Of a stretch of DNA of 64,000 nt, positions 1 to 12,210 are shown piece by piece. The notes beneath the pieces were generated by a model. It was not told where the DNA came from and searched no databases. It was given only the letters and a program-made list of their open reading frames with translations. Location: positions 61,437 to 125,436 of the forward strand of contig NZ_QNRC01000014.1 in assembly GCF_003709565.1 (NCBI RefSeq), given 5' to 3'. Numbering within the stretch: position 1 is the stretch's first letter; each line of letters opens with the position of its first letter. Made by a program: the position numbers and the translations under genes. This DNA comes from Paracoccus sigandri (GTDB lineage Bacteria; Pseudomonadota; Alphaproteobacteria; Rhodobacterales; Rhodobacteraceae).

Positions 1-1
1 C

Positions 2-64
2 GCCGTGGTGGAACGCTGGCTGGAAGCGGTGCGGCAGCGCCAGGCGCCGCCCCCGGCCCGATGA
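2..64 (+). CDS. C-terminal tail of an unidentified protein (5' truncated)
   Basis: An open frame enters from the left edge and ends at TGA 62-64, giving about 20 residues ending VRQRQAPPPAR. Its third codon positions are nearly all G or C, as in the genes around it, and its ending is hydrophilic like a real C-terminus. Too little is present to name a family. The other two forward frames also stay open past this point, so the reading frame is a judgement. Confidence 0.4.
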   Translation, partial: AVVERWLEAVRQRQAPPPAR

Positions 65-120
65 GCTGGCGCCCGGCCCCGGGACCCTCGGGCATGGCAG
101 GGAAGGCCTGGGCGGAGGAA

Positions 121-197
121 TGGCGACCCCGGTAGGACTTGAACCCACAACCTCGGACTTAGAAGGTCCTTGCTCTATCCAGTTGAGCTACGGGGCC
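121..197 (-). tRNA. tRNA-Arg (anticodon TCT)
   Basis: Read on the minus strand, the sequence folds as a complete cloverleaf of 77 nt with an encoded CCA end. The acceptor stem GGCCCCG pairs with CGGGGTC with one G-U. The anticodon loop CTTCTAA carries TCT, which reads AGA/AGG arginine codons. The T loop has the usual GGTTCAAGTCC. AGA and AGG are rare in this GC-rich genome. The gene lies just downstream of the sit operon on the same strand. I see no integrase or duplicated tRNA 3' end nearby. Confidence 0.95.
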
Positions 198-247
198 GCG
201 AAGGCGCGGCTGGCGCAGATCGCTCTTAGAGGATGGCGCGGGTGAAA

Positions 248-1102
248 TCAAAACCCTTCTTGCGCATCAACGCCCTGCAATTCGCGGCGGCGGGTCAGGG
301 CCGTGCGGCGCAGGAAGGCCAGCACGAAGATCGCGGTCAGGATCAGCACGATGGTCGGGGCCGGGGCGCTGTCCAGAAAGAAGCTGGCATAGACGCCGCC
401 CAGCATGGCCAGCAGGCAGACCGCGCAGGCGACGGCCAGCATCCGCCCGAAGCTGCGCACCATCAGGAAGGCGATGGCGCCCGGCGCGATCAACAGGCCC
501 ACCGCCAGGATCAGCCCGGTCGCCGACAGCGTCGCCACCACGGTCAGCGACAGGATCGACAGCAGCCCGTAATGCAGCAGGCCCACCGGCAGGCCCGAGG
601 CGCGGGCCTGGGCCGGGTCGAAGGCGTGCAGCATCAGGTCCTTCCATTTCAGCAGCAGCGCCGCGCTGACGAAGATCCCGATCAGCCCGGCGGTCCACAG
701 GTCCTGCGCGCCCACGCCCAGCATGTTGCCGAACAGGATATGGTCCAGGTGGACGTCCGAGCTGATCGAGGTATAGATCACGATCCCCAGCGCGAACATG
801 CCCGAAAACACCACGCCCATGACGGTGTCCTGCTTCACGCGGCTGTTCTGGGCCAGGTAGCCGGTCGCGATCGCCGTCACCATGCCCGCGGCGAAGGCGC
901 CCAGGATCAGCGGAAAGCCCATGACATAGGCCAGCACGATCCCCGGCAGCACCGCATGGCTGACCGCGTCGCCCATCAGCGCCCAGCCCTTCAGGACCAG
1001 GAAGCAGGACAGAAGCGCGGTCGGGATCGCGACGATGGCCGCGATCCAGAAGGCGTTCTGCATGAAGGTGAACTGGAAGGGCAGCAGCAGGGTCTCGGTC
1101 AT
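248..1102 (-). CDS. sitD: Manganese/zinc/iron ABC transporter permease SitD
   Basis: This 284-residue integral membrane protein is a permease of the ABC-3 (ZnuB/SitD/MntB) family. It would import Mn(II), or Zn/Fe(II), across the inner membrane together with SitA, SitB and SitC. The chain is almost wholly hydrophobic with about eight or nine predicted membrane helices. It carries the family hallmark near residue 40, LKGWALMGDAVSHAVLPG, and the later segment GLILAVGLLIAPGA. I chose the ATG at 1102 because it overlaps the sitC stop in an ATGA. It is the last gene of the leftward sitABCD operon. Metal specificity cannot be read from a permease alone; the SitA ligands favour Mn. Confidence 0.9.
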   Translation of the reverse strand: MTETLLLPFQFTFMQNAFWIAAIVAIPTALLSCFLVLKGWALMGDAVSHAVLPGIVLAYVMGFPLILGAFAAGMVTAIATGYLAQNSRVKQDTVMGVVFSGMFALGIVIYTSISSDVHLDHILFGNMLGVGAQDLWTAGLIGIFVSAALLLKWKDLMLHAFDPAQARASGLPVGLLHYGLLSILSLTVVATLSATGLILAVGLLIAPGAIAFLMVRSFGRMLAVACAVCLLAMLGGVYASFFLDSAPAPTIVLILTAIFVLAFLRRTALTRRRELQGVDAQEGF

Positions 1103-1959
1103 GGCGCCACCTCGTCGCGCAGGGCAAGGGCGGCGCGGCGGCGGGCGGCCAGCAGCCCGTGCTTCGGCGCCCAGGCGAAGGCGGCAAGGAAGATCAGCGT
1201 CTGCAGGCAGACGATGATGCCGCCCGTCGCCCCGTCGAGGAAATAGCTGGCATAGGCGCCAAGGAAGCTGGTCAGGGTGCCGATCGCCACCGACAGCGCG
1301 ATCAGCCGCGGGAAGCGGTCGCACAGAAGATAGGCCGTCGCCCCCGGCGTCACCACCATGGCGATGACCAGGAAGGCGCCCACGGTCTGCATCGCCGCCA
1401 CCACGCAGGCCGACAGCAGCACGAAGAACACCGCCTTCAGCAGGCCCGGCCGCAGCCCGATGGAGCGCGCATGGCTTTCGTCGAAGAACACCACCATCAG
1501 GTCCTTCCATTTCAGCGCCAGCACCGTCAGCGACACGAAGCCGATGATCGCCAGCTGGGCGGTGTCCTCGGGCGTGATGGCCAGGATGTTGCCCATGGTG
1601 ATGGTCTGGACCGAGATCGCCATCGGGTTCAGCGAGACCATGAACAGCCCCAGCCCGAAGAAGCTGGTGAAGATCAGCCCGATCACCACATCGACCTTCA
1701 GCCCGGAACGGTCCGACAGGAACAGCATCGCCGCCGCCGCCAGCCCGCCCGACAGGAAGGCGCCAAGTGCGAAGGGCAGGCCCAGGATATAGGCGCCGGC
1801 GACGCCGGGCACGACCGAATGGGCCAGCGCGTCGCCGATCAGCGACCAGCCCTTCAGCATCAGATAGGCCGACAGGAACGCGCAGACCCCGCCGACCAGG
1901 GCCGAGACCCACATCGCATTGGTCATGTAGCCATAGGTGAAGGGCTCCAGCAGGATCAT
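1099..1959 (-). CDS. sitC: Manganese/zinc/iron ABC transporter permease SitC
   Basis: A 286-residue ABC-3 family permease, paralogous to the next gene, sitD. It shares the motif [19 protein letters not shown] near residue 36 and a similar helix pattern. SitC and SitD probably form the heterodimeric membrane channel of the importer. The start ATG overlaps the sitB stop by 4 bp and the stop overlaps sitD by 4 bp, so translation is coupled along the operon. The C-terminal tail is rich in Arg/Ala and probably cytoplasmic. The family assignment is firm; the division of roles between C and D follows gene order in known sit operons. Confidence 0.9.
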   Translation of the reverse strand: MILLEPFTYGYMTNAMWVSALVGGVCAFLSAYLMLKGWSLIGDALAHSVVPGVAGAYILGLPFALGAFLSGGLAAAAMLFLSDRSGLKVDVVIGLIFTSFFGLGLFMVSLNPMAISVQTITMGNILAITPEDTAQLAIIGFVSLTVLALKWKDLMVVFFDESHARSIGLRPGLLKAVFFVLLSACVVAAMQTVGAFLVIAMVVTPGATAYLLCDRFPRLIALSVAIGTLTSFLGAYASYFLDGATGGIIVCLQTLIFLAAFAWAPKHGLLAARRRAALALRDEVAP

Positions 1960-2876
1960 GCGCCGCCCTCGCCGTCCGGATCGCGTCCGCTTTCGTCGCG
2001 CGTATGGGTGCGGCCCGCATATTGGACCAGGGGGCGTTCGTCGTCGGTCAGGATCGAGATGCGGCGCGGGTCGTCATCGTCATGCAGCGCCTCGCCGCCC
2101 AGGGTGAAATGGCGCAGCACGCCCCCGAAGGCGCGTTCGAGGTTCTCGCGCGTGAAGGTGGTCTCGGTCAGGCCATGGGCCAGCACCGTGCCCTTGACCA
2201 GCACCACCCGGTCGCAGAATTCCGGCACCGAGCCCAGGTTGTGGGTCGAGACCAGCATCACCCGCCCCTCGGCCCGAAGCTCGCGCAGCAGGGCGATGAT
2301 CTGTTCCTCGGTCTGCACGTCGACGCCGGTGAAGGGCTCGTCCAGCAGGATCACCTGGCCCTCCTGCGCCAGGGCGCGGGCCAGGAAGACGCGCTTCTTC
2401 TGGCCGCCCGACAGCTCGCCGATCTGGCGGTTGCGGAAATCCTGCATGTTCACGCGTTCCAGCGCCTGGTCCACCGCCGCGCGGTCGCGGGCCGAGGGGC
2501 GGCGCAGGAAGCCCATATGGCCATAGCGGCCCATCATCACCACGTCCTCGACCAGCACCGGGAAGGTCCAGTCCACCTCCTCGGCCTGGGGGACATAGGC
2601 GACCAGGTTGCGCTTCAGCGCCTCGCGCACGGTCATGCCCAGCAGCCGGATCTCGCCCGCCGCTGCCGGCACGAAGCCCATGATCGCCTTGAACAGCGTC
2701 GACTTGCCCGAGCCGTTCACGCCGACCAGCGCCGTCACCGTGCCGCGCGGGATGGCGAAGCTGGCATGGCGCAGGGCGGTGTGGCCGTTGCGATAGGTCA
2801 CGGTCACGTCGCGGGCCAGGATGCCGTTCTCCTGCCCCGCCGCGCCCGCTGGAATGGTCTGGCTGTCGCGCATCAT
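1956..2876 (-). CDS. sitB: Manganese/zinc/iron ABC transporter ATP-binding protein SitB
   Basis: The 306-residue ATPase of the Sit importer. Walker [10 protein letters not shown] is at about 52-60, the signature LSGGQ at 155-159, Walker B VILLDEP at about 175-181, and the switch His in STHN follows. The C-terminal tail, about 50 residues beyond the usual ATPase core, is acidic then charged (a run of Asp near residue 267) and longer than in many homologues. An AAAGGGC-like ribosome site precedes the ATG at 2876. The gene lies 16 bp downstream of sitA and overlaps sitC by 4 bp. Confidence 0.92.
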   Translation of the reverse strand: MMRDSQTIPAGAAGQENGILARDVTVTYRNGHTALRHASFAIPRGTVTALVGVNGSGKSTLFKAIMGFVPAAAGEIRLLGMTVREALKRNLVAYVPQAEEVDWTFPVLVEDVVMMGRYGHMGFLRRPSARDRAAVDQALERVNMQDFRNRQIGELSGGQKKRVFLARALAQEGQVILLDEPFTGVDVQTEEQIIALLRELRAEGRVMLVSTHNLGSVPEFCDRVVLVKGTVLAHGLTETTFTRENLERAFGGVLRHFTLGGEALHDDDDPRRISILTDDERPLVQYAGRTHTRDESGRDPDGEGGA

Positions 2877-2892
2877 GCCCTTTCCGCTGTCA

Positions 2893-3801
2893 TCAGCTGC
2901 CGCTTTCCCCGGCGCCCAGCCCGTCGGCGATGGTCTGGGCGGTGACCTTCAGCAGGTCCAGATAGCTTGGCACCCGCCCGTCCGGTTCGGACAGGCTGTC
3001 CACATACAGCACGCCGCCATATTGCGCGCCAGTCTCGCGGGCGATCTGCCGGGCGGGGGCGTCGTTCACGGTGCTTTCGCAGAAGACCGCCGGGATCTCA
3101 TGCGCGCGCACCCCGTCGATCACGCCGCGCACCTGTTGCGGGGTGCCCATCTGGTCGGAATTCATCGGCCACAGATACAGCTCCTTCATGCCGAAGTCGC
3201 GGGTCAGGTAACTGAAGGCGCCCTCGCAGCTGACCAGCCAGCGCTGCGCCTCGGGGATGGCGGCGATGCGCTCGCGCAAGGGCTCGATCGTCGCGCGCAG
3301 CTGGTCCTTGTAGCTTTCGGCGTTGCTGGCATAAGTCGCGGCATTGTCCGGGTCGTGCTCGGCAAAGGCCGTGGCGATATTGTCGATATAGATCAGCGCA
3401 TTGTCCAGACCCATCCAGGCATGGGGATTGGGCTTGCCGTCATATTCCCCGCCCGAGACCGGGATCGGCTCGATCCCCTCGGTCAGCGTGACCGAGGGCA
3501 CGTCGCCCAGATTGGCCAGGAATTGCTGGAACCACAATTCCAGGTTCAGCCCGTTCCACAGGATCAGGTCGGCATCCTGCGCCCCCACGATGTCGCGCGG
3601 CGTCGGCTCGTATCCGTGGATCTCGGCCCCCGGCTTGGTGATCGACACCACCTCGGCCGCATCGCCCGCCACGTTCTGCGCCATGTCGGCCAGCACGGTG
3701 AAGGTGGTGACGACCTTCATCCGCTCTTCGGCCAGGGCGGCACCGGAAAGCACTGCCGAAACCGACGTGAAAGCAACGAGTTGTGCAATCCTTGGGCGCA
3801 T
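2893..3801 (-). CDS. sitA: Metal-binding periplasmic lipoprotein-like protein SitA (Mn/Zn ABC importer)
   Basis: A 302-residue cluster A-I (ZnuA/SitA/PsaA) solute-binding protein. Residues 1-24 form a signal peptide ending AALA; there is no lipobox Cys. The four family metal ligands are visible as His62 (EIHGYEPTP), His127 (NPHAWMG), Glu193 (SCEGAFSY) and Asp268 (YVDSLS). A His/His/Glu/Asp set is the pattern of Mn/Fe-binding members, whereas ZnuA proteins usually use three His and a His-rich loop, which is absent here. This supports Mn as the main substrate. It is the first gene of a leftward operon, with palindromic operator candidates 40-83 bp upstream of its start. Confidence 0.92.
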   Translation of the reverse strand: MRPRIAQLVAFTSVSAVLSGAALAEERMKVVTTFTVLADMAQNVAGDAAEVVSITKPGAEIHGYEPTPRDIVGAQDADLILWNGLNLELWFQQFLANLGDVPSVTLTEGIEPIPVSGGEYDGKPNPHAWMGLDNALIYIDNIATAFAEHDPDNAATYASNAESYKDQLRATIEPLRERIAAIPEAQRWLVSCEGAFSYLTRDFGMKELYLWPMNSDQMGTPQQVRGVIDGVRAHEIPAVFCESTVNDAPARQIARETGAQYGGVLYVDSLSEPDGRVPSYLDLLKVTAQTIADGLGAGESGS

Positions 3802-3840
3802 GGGCCGATCCTTCCGCTGTTGTTCCGGGTTCAGATGTAG

Positions 3841-3884
3841 TTGCTATTCATTCGCAAGTGAAGCCCAAATGAGAAACGTTCTCA
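3841..3884. promoter_or_regulatory. Candidate metal-responsive operators upstream of sitA
   Basis: Two palindromes lie in the 229-bp gap between divergent sitA and carB. At 3870-3884 the sequence TGAGAAACGTTCTCA has 6-bp perfect arms around ACG and fits the TGA-N9-TCA form of the iron-responsive (IRO/RirA) box of alphaproteobacteria. At 3841-3857 TTGCTATTCATTCGCAA is an imperfect palindrome with TTGC/GCAA ends, resembling Fur/Mur-type sites. Position and dyad symmetry are seen directly; the regulator is inferred. Confidence 0.5.
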
Positions 3885-4030
3885 AAATTGTTCCCGCCGC
3901 ATCCAGGCGATGGTTGCGGTCGCCCGTGGCGGGCGAAGGGAAGAATGGTCCAGAGTCACCTTGCGCCCCGGCTGCGCATGGCTATAACCCCGGACGATTT
4001 AACCGCCGCCAGCCGCCCGAGGACCGCATC

Positions 4031-7363
<3,333 letters not shown>

Positions 7364-7387
7364 TCGCCCATCCCTGAATTGGCCCGG

Positions 7388-7410
7388 ATGCGCGTAACTT
7401 CGCGCATTTT
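7388..7410 (+). terminator. Probable rho-independent terminator of carB
   Basis: ATGCGCG (7388-7394) pairs perfectly with CGCGCAT (7401-7407) around a 6-nt loop, and the stem runs into four T residues. It sits 25 bp after the carB stop. A second small hairpin, GTGCG-ACTA-CGCAC, follows at 7421-7434. The T tract is short, so termination may be partial. Confidence 0.5.
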
Positions 7411-7494
7411 GGTAAAATTCGTGCGACTACGCACACAACTCGCGCTCCGGTTGCGTTAACCTGGCTGCAACCTCAACCGCGTGGAGCCCCTCTG

Positions 7495-8781
7495 ATGTCC
7501 ATCGCCACCCCGGCCGAACGCCATTTCCTGTCCCTGGTGAACCAGGCGCGGGCCAGTGAAGGCCTGGCCCCGCTGCAGCTGGAAACGCATCTGAACGCCT
7601 CCTCCGACGCGCATTCGCGATGGATGCTGGCGACGGATACCTTCTCGCATACCGGGCGGGGCGGCAGCAGCGCGACGGATCGGATGCGCGATGCGGGCTT
7701 CGATCTGTCGAATGGCTGGCGGACGGCGGAAAACATCGCCTATGTCAGCACCAACAACAATGGCAGCCTGCTGGACGAGGTCGAGCAGCTTCATCGCGGC
7801 CTGATGAACAGCCCCGGCCACCGCGCCAACATCATGAACCCGGCCCTGGAAATGATCGGGATCGGGCTGCAGCAGGGCAGCTTCACGGTCGATGGCCGCG
7901 CCTATGACGTGCTGATGGCGACGCAGAACTTCGCCACGACCGACGGCCATGTCCGCATCGATGCCGCGCCGGGGATCACCATCGCCACCACCGATTTCGC
8001 CACGCTTCCGGTGCAGGCCCCGGCCCGCGCCGTCTGGGAGCCGCTGTTCAACGGCGAGGTCTTCACCTCGTCCCAGCCGGGCACGGTGCTGCGCGGTACG
8101 GCGCGGGCCGACGACATCCGGCTGGGCGCGCGCGCCGACACGGTCGAGGGCGGCGCGGGCCATGACTGGATCGCCGGCGGGGCGGGCGCGGACGTGCTGC
8201 GCGGCGGCAAGGGCAACGATTTCATCCTGGGGCAGGCGGGCAACGACCGGCTGTTCGGCGGCGAAGGCAACGACCGCATCTCGGGCGGGCAGGGCAATGA
8301 CACGATCATGGGCGGGCCGGGCAATGACAGCCTGCGCGGCGATGCCGGCAACGACCTGATCGAGGGGCAGGCGGGTCATGACCGCATCTCGGGCGGTGCG
8401 GGGGCCGATACGCTGCGCGGCGGGGCCGGCAACGACTGGCTGCAGGGCGATGCCGGCCATGACGTGCTGAACGGTGGCGCGGGGGCCGACACGCTGATCG
8501 GCGGCGCCGGCAACGACACGCTGCGCGGCGGCGCGGGGGCCGATACCTTCGTCTTCCGCCCCGGACCGGGCATCGACCGCGTGGCCGACTATCAGCCCGG
8601 CATCGACCGGGTGATGATCGCGGAATCGATGATGCGGGGCGACGTGACGGGCTTCGTCCAGAACAACATCCGCGAAACCGCGAATGGCGTCGTGGTCGAG
8701 TTCAGCGCGGGCAACCGCATCATCTTCGAGGGGCCGAACCTGACCGTCGAGGACATCGCCGACGACATCTTCCTGTTCTGA
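7495..8781 (+). CDS. CAP/SCP-domain protein with C-terminal RTX calcium-binding repeats
   Basis: A 428-residue protein with two parts. Residues 5-150 form a CAP (SCP/PR1-like) domain with the family residues His40, Glu79 (AEN) and His109 in SPGHRANIMNP. Residues about 215-350 hold roughly a dozen GGxGxDxLxGG-type nonapeptides typical of hemolysin-type Ca2+-binding beta rolls. There is no N-terminal signal peptide, and the chain ends in an acidic then hydrophobic tail (ADDIFLF). Both points fit type I secretion by an uncleaved C-terminal signal. No type I exporter genes lie nearby. Bacterial CAP proteins have no single established activity, so the role outside the cell is unknown. The gene stands alone between carB and the convergent thiQ. 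Confidence 0.85.
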   Translation: MSIATPAERHFLSLVNQARASEGLAPLQLETHLNASSDAHSRWMLATDTFSHTGRGGSSATDRMRDAGFDLSNGWRTAENIAYVSTNNNGSLLDEVEQLHRGLMNSPGHRANIMNPALEMIGIGLQQGSFTVDGRAYDVLMATQNFATTDGHVRIDAAPGITIATTDFATLPVQAPARAVWEPLFNGEVFTSSQPGTVLRGTARADDIRLGARADTVEGGAGHDWIAGGAGADVLRGGKGNDFILGQAGNDRLFGGEGNDRISGGQGNDTIMGGPGNDSLRGDAGNDLIEGQAGHDRISGGAGADTLRGGAGNDWLQGDAGHDVLNGGAGADTLIGGAGNDTLRGGAGADTFVFRPGPGIDRVADYQPGIDRVMIAESMMRGDVTGFVQNNIRETANGVVVEFSAGNRIIFEGPNLTVEDIADDIFLF

Positions 8782-8813
8782 CGCATCGGCGGGGCCGGGC
8801 CCAGGCGGCTGCC

Positions 8814-9506
8814 TCAGCCCAGATAGGCGCGCAGGCCCGGCGGCGGATCGTCCAGCAGCGGCCCGGTCGGCTGCGGCGGCTGGGCGCGGCCGTCCTCGAT
8901 CAGGATCGTCTGGGGCGCGAAACGCCGCGCATCGCCGGGATCGTGGCTGACCATCAGCACCGTCGCGCCGGTTTCCTCGGCGATCCGGGCCAGCAGGTCC
9001 AGCATCTCGGCCTTCAACGCCGGGCCGAGCGCGGCGAAGGGTTCGTCCAGCAGCAGGACCGGCCGCGCGCGCAGCAGCACGCGGGCCAGCGCGACGCGGC
9101 CTTGCTGGCCGCCCGACAGGTCGGCGGGCTTGCGGTCCTCCATCCCGGCCAGCCCGACCTCTTCCAGGACCTGGCCGACCCGGACCCGCTGCGGCGAGGA
9201 CAGGCGCAGGTCGGGGCGCAGGCCAAGCCCAACATTTTGTGCTGCCGTCAGGTGTGGAAACAAGTTCTGGTCCTGAAACAGCACCGAGACCGGCCGCTTG
9301 CCCGGCGGCGTGGCGGTGATGTCGCGCCCCTCCCACAGGATCCGGCCCCGATCGGGCACCAAGAAGCCCGCGATCAGCGACAGCAGCGTCGACTTGCCGG
9401 ATCCCGAGGCGCCGATCACCGCCACGCGGGCGCCAGGCTCGATGGCAAGGTCGGCGGCCAGGGTGAAGCTGCCGCGGGTCACGGAGAGGTTCTGCAGCTC
9501 AAGCAA
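8814..9506 (-). CDS. thiQ: Thiamine ABC transporter ATP-binding protein
   Basis: A 230-residue ABC ATPase that powers uptake of thiamine and its phosphates with ThiB and ThiP. Walker A GASGSGKST is at 32-40, the signature LSGGQ at 130-134, and Walker B LLLDEPFAALG follows. The short form, without an extra C-terminal domain, matches ThiQ (about 230 residues). The start overlaps the end of thiP by 8 bp. Its substrate is set by the TPP riboswitch and by ThiB and ThiP in the same operon; the ATPase alone would be only a generic importer subunit. Confidence 0.92.
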   Translation of the reverse strand: MLELQNLSVTRGSFTLAADLAIEPGARVAVIGASGSGKSTLLSLIAGFLVPDRGRILWEGRDITATPPGKRPVSVLFQDQNLFPHLTAAQNVGLGLRPDLRLSSPQRVRVGQVLEEVGLAGMEDRKPADLSGGQQGRVALARVLLRARPVLLLDEPFAALGPALKAEMLDLLARIAEETGATVLMVSHDPGDARRFAPQTILIEDGRAQPPQPTGPLLDDPPPGLRAYLG

Positions 9507-11040
9507 GGCGGCCTCCGCGGTCGAACAGCCAGAACAGGGCGAAGCTGATCGCCATCAGCAGCACCGCGCAGGCCGAGGCATCGGCCATGCGATAGGAATT
9601 CATCAGCTGATACAGCTTCAGCGGCAGGGTCGGCTGGTCGGTGGCGAACAGCGTGATCACCCCCAGGTCGCCCATCGCCAGCGCGGCCGCCAGCCCCCCG
9701 GCAAAGCCCAGGGGCCGGGCGAGGCGCGGCAGGACCAGCAGCCGCAGCCGCGCCAGCCCGCGCATGTCCAGCGAATCGGCCAGCCTGCCGAAATCGCCTT
9801 CCAGGTCGCGCGCCGCCGGGATCAGCGCCCGCAGCCCGAAGGGCAGCGCCATGATCGCGTTGATCGCGACCGTGACCGGCAGCGCCATCGCCTGCGGAGA
9901 CGCCACGCCGCGCAGCAGGATGAACAGCCCCGTGCCCAGCACCAGCGGCGAGGCGACCAGCGGCAGCATCCCCGCGGTCTCGATCCAGCGCGCCCCGCCG
10001 CGCGCGATGGCCAGCGCCAGCGCCAGCGACAGAAGGATCGCCAGCGTGGCCGAGATCAGCGCCATGACCACCGACCGGACGGCGGCGTCCCAGACCTCGG
10101 GCGGCAGCAGGGGGATGCGCGGCAGCCCGCGCAGGGTCACGGCCAGGATCGGCCACAGCAGGAAGGCGGCGGCCAGCGTGATGGCCAGCCCGTCCGCCAG
10201 GCGCCGCCAGCCGCCTAGCCCGCGCAGCTGCGAGGGCATGTCCAGCCCCGCGCCGAAGGCCGCCGGGATCGCGATCCAGCGCGCCAGCGCCATCGCCGCC
10301 ACGCAAAGCGCGATCTGCACCAGCCCCAGCATTGCCGCCCGGCCCAGATCGAAATCGAAGCGGAACGCCTGGTAGATCGCCAGCTCGACCGTGGTGGCGC
10401 GCGGGCCGCCCCCCAGGGCCAGCGCGACGGTGAAGCTGGTCAGGCAGACCAGGAACACCGCCAGCCAGACGCCGGGCAGCACCGCGCGCAGCATCGGGCG
10501 TTCCAGGTGGCGGGCGATGTCGCGCGGCGCGAAGCCCAGGCTTTCGGCCAGCCGGAATCGTTCCGCCGGGATCGCCTGCCAGCCCTGCAGGATCAGCCGC
10601 ACCGACAGCGGCAGGTTGAAGAACACATGCGCAAGGATCACCCCCTGCCAGCCATAGATCGAGATCTCGGGCAGGCCGGCCGCGCGAAGCGCGTCGTTCA
10701 GCACCCCGCCGCGCCCGAAGACCGAGATCAGCCCCATGATCGCCACGATCACCGGCAGGATGAAGGGCGCGCCCAGCAGCGTGACCAGCACCGCCCGGCC
10801 GGCAAAGCGCCGCCGCGCCAGCGCGCGGGCCACCGGGATCGCCAGGATGGCCGAGACCGAGGCCGAGACCACCGCCTGCCAGATCGTGAACCAGACCGCG
10901 CGCCAGTCCCAGGGCCCCAGCGCCGACAGCCCGCGCGCCTGCCATGCGACCGCGGCCAAGGTGCCGAGGACCAGCGCGGCCAGCGCGGCGGCGATCGCCG
11001 CCCCGCCCGGCTGCCTTATCGGGAAAACGCCCGCAGCCAT
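9499..11040 (-). CDS. thiP: Thiamine/thiamine pyrophosphate ABC transporter permease
   Basis: A 513-residue permease with about 12 predicted helices arranged as two homologous ABC permease halves in one chain, as in ThiP and the iron FbpB family. Each half has the cytoplasmic coupling loop with the EAA-type motif (AESLGFAPRDIARHLERP in the first half, ADSLDMRGLARLRLLVLPRL in the second). The ATG at 11040 lies inside the end of thiB, overlapping it by 25 bp, and the 3' end overlaps thiQ by 8 bp. It is the middle gene of a riboswitch-controlled operon. Confidence 0.92.
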   Translation of the reverse strand: MAAGVFPIRQPGGAAIAAALAALVLGTLAAVAWQARGLSALGPWDWRAVWFTIWQAVVSASVSAILAIPVARALARRRFAGRAVLVTLLGAPFILPVIVAIMGLISVFGRGGVLNDALRAAGLPEISIYGWQGVILAHVFFNLPLSVRLILQGWQAIPAERFRLAESLGFAPRDIARHLERPMLRAVLPGVWLAVFLVCLTSFTVALALGGGPRATTVELAIYQAFRFDFDLGRAAMLGLVQIALCVAAMALARWIAIPAAFGAGLDMPSQLRGLGGWRRLADGLAITLAAAFLLWPILAVTLRGLPRIPLLPPEVWDAAVRSVVMALISATLAILLSLALALAIARGGARWIETAGMLPLVASPLVLGTGLFILLRGVASPQAMALPVTVAINAIMALPFGLRALIPAARDLEGDFGRLADSLDMRGLARLRLLVLPRLARPLGFAGGLAAALAMGDLGVITLFATDQPTLPLKLYQLMNSYRMADASACAVLLMAISFALFWLFDRGGRLA

Positions 11041-12011
11041 TCGTCCAGCGCCGGCTGGCGCAGCGCCTCGGCCTCTGCTTCGTCATAGAACAGCGTCTTT
11101 TCGGGGCGGGGCAGATCGCGCATGACCTCGGGCCAGTCGTCCTGCGGCAGCTTGGCGGGCAGCGACCAGTTGGCCAGCGGGATGGTCGCCTGGAATTCCG
11201 GCGTCAGGATCCAGTCCATGAATTGCTGCGCCAGCTCCGGCTGGTCGGTCGAGGCGAGTTGCGCGGCCAGCTCGGTCATGAAGTAATGGCCCTCGGGGAA
11301 GATCGCGGCCTTCTTGGTCAGGTCCTCCTCGGCGGCGATGTGATAGGCGGGCGAGGTGGTGTAGGACAGCACCATGTCGGCCTCGCCCTCGGTGAACATG
11401 CCGTAGGATTCGGACCAGCCGCGCGTCACCGTCAGCACCTTGGGCGCCAGCTTCGCCCAGGCGTCCGGCGCGTCCTCGCCATAGATCCCCTTGACCCACA
11501 AGAGCAGCGCCAGCCCGGAAATCGAGGCGCGCGGGTCCTGGATGACGATCTTCAGGTCGTCGGGGGCCTCCAGCAGTTCGGCGAAGCTGGCGGGGGGATT
11601 TTCCAGCCGCGTTTCGTCATAGATGAAGGCGGTCTCGCCCCAGTTGTAGGGCAGGAAGATCGGGTCGGTCCATTCGACCGGCAGCGACATGTCGGACGTG
11701 TCCTGCCCATGCGGCGCGAACAGCCCGGATGAGCGGGCGCGCGCGGTCACGTCGGTGTTCAGGCCGAAGACGATATCGGCCTGGGTGCCCTCGCCCTCCA
11801 TCAGGATGCGGGGCAGGATGTCGCCGGTCACGAAGCGCAGCTCGCAGTCGCAGAAGGCCTCGAACCCCGCCTTGATCTGCGGCCCCGGCCCCCATTCGCT
11901 GGCGACGTAATCGCCGGCATAGACGGTCAGCACCGGGCGGTCCTGCGCGGCGGCGGGGGCGACGGCCAGCAGCGAGGGGACGATCATCGCGGCGATCAGG
12001 CGGGATTTCAT
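11016..12011 (-). CDS. thiB: Thiamine-binding periplasmic protein
   Basis: This 331-residue protein is the solute-binding subunit of the thiamine importer. Residues 1-22 form a signal peptide (hydrophobic core, AAA cleavage region before QDRPVLTVYAGDY). The mature part has the iron/thiamine-type binding fold, including the segment GFEAFCDCELRFVTGDI and the WTDPIFLPYNWGETAFIYD region, which resembles the ThiB thiamine-binding aromatic cleft (DWSPLPFDYGYFAFVYD in enteric ThiB). It is the first gene of thiBPQ, about 35 bp downstream of a TPP riboswitch, which settles its substrate far better than the protein alone would. Confidence 0.93.
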   Translation of the reverse strand: MKSRLIAAMIVPSLLAVAPAAAQDRPVLTVYAGDYVASEWGPGPQIKAGFEAFCDCELRFVTGDILPRILMEGEGTQADIVFGLNTDVTARARSSGLFAPHGQDTSDMSLPVEWTDPIFLPYNWGETAFIYDETRLENPPASFAELLEAPDDLKIVIQDPRASISGLALLLWVKGIYGEDAPDAWAKLAPKVLTVTRGWSESYGMFTEGEADMVLSYTTSPAYHIAAEEDLTKKAAIFPEGHYFMTELAAQLASTDQPELAQQFMDWILTPEFQATIPLANWSLPAKLPQDDWPEVMRDLPRPEKTLFYDEAEAEALRQPALDEWLRAFSR

Positions 12012-12045
12012 CGCTGTTCCTCCTTCGGTTCGTGTCGAAAGAAAG

Positions 12046-12136
12046 GGCAGCGATACCTTCCCTCCGCCGGTATGAGCCGGATCAGGTTCAACGGGTCCGC
12101 GTCATGCGTCTCAGCCCGGCCGGGCTCCCCGAGGTC
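12046..12136 (-). promoter_or_regulatory. TPP riboswitch (THI element) controlling thiBPQ
   Basis: On the minus strand the leader of thiB contains the conserved THI-box blocks in order: GGGGAGCCC, CTGAGA, then GAACCTGATCCGG, followed by TACCGGCGGAGGGAA. CTGAGA binds the pyrimidine and the downstream block binds the pyrophosphate in TPP riboswitches. The element ends about 35 nt before the thiB ATG, leaving room for sequestration of the ribosome-binding site (GGAGGAACAGCG). I see no U-rich terminator between, so control is probably at translation initiation. Confidence 0.95.
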
Positions 12137-12210
12137 GTGAATGAATGTAGTGGTTTCGCAGCCCGGCGCAAGCGGCTAGAAACGCGCCAGACCACAGGCG
12201 AAGGACATCC

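Noticed and set aside
121..197. tRNA-Arg as a possible integration site for a mobile element
   Set aside because: No integrase, no duplicated tRNA 3' end and no change in gene style on either side are visible.
8130..8560. Repetitive DNA in the CAP/RTX gene, considered as a DNA repeat array
   Set aside because: The repeats follow the 9-residue RTX protein motif, vary at the DNA level and keep the frame, so they are coding repeats.
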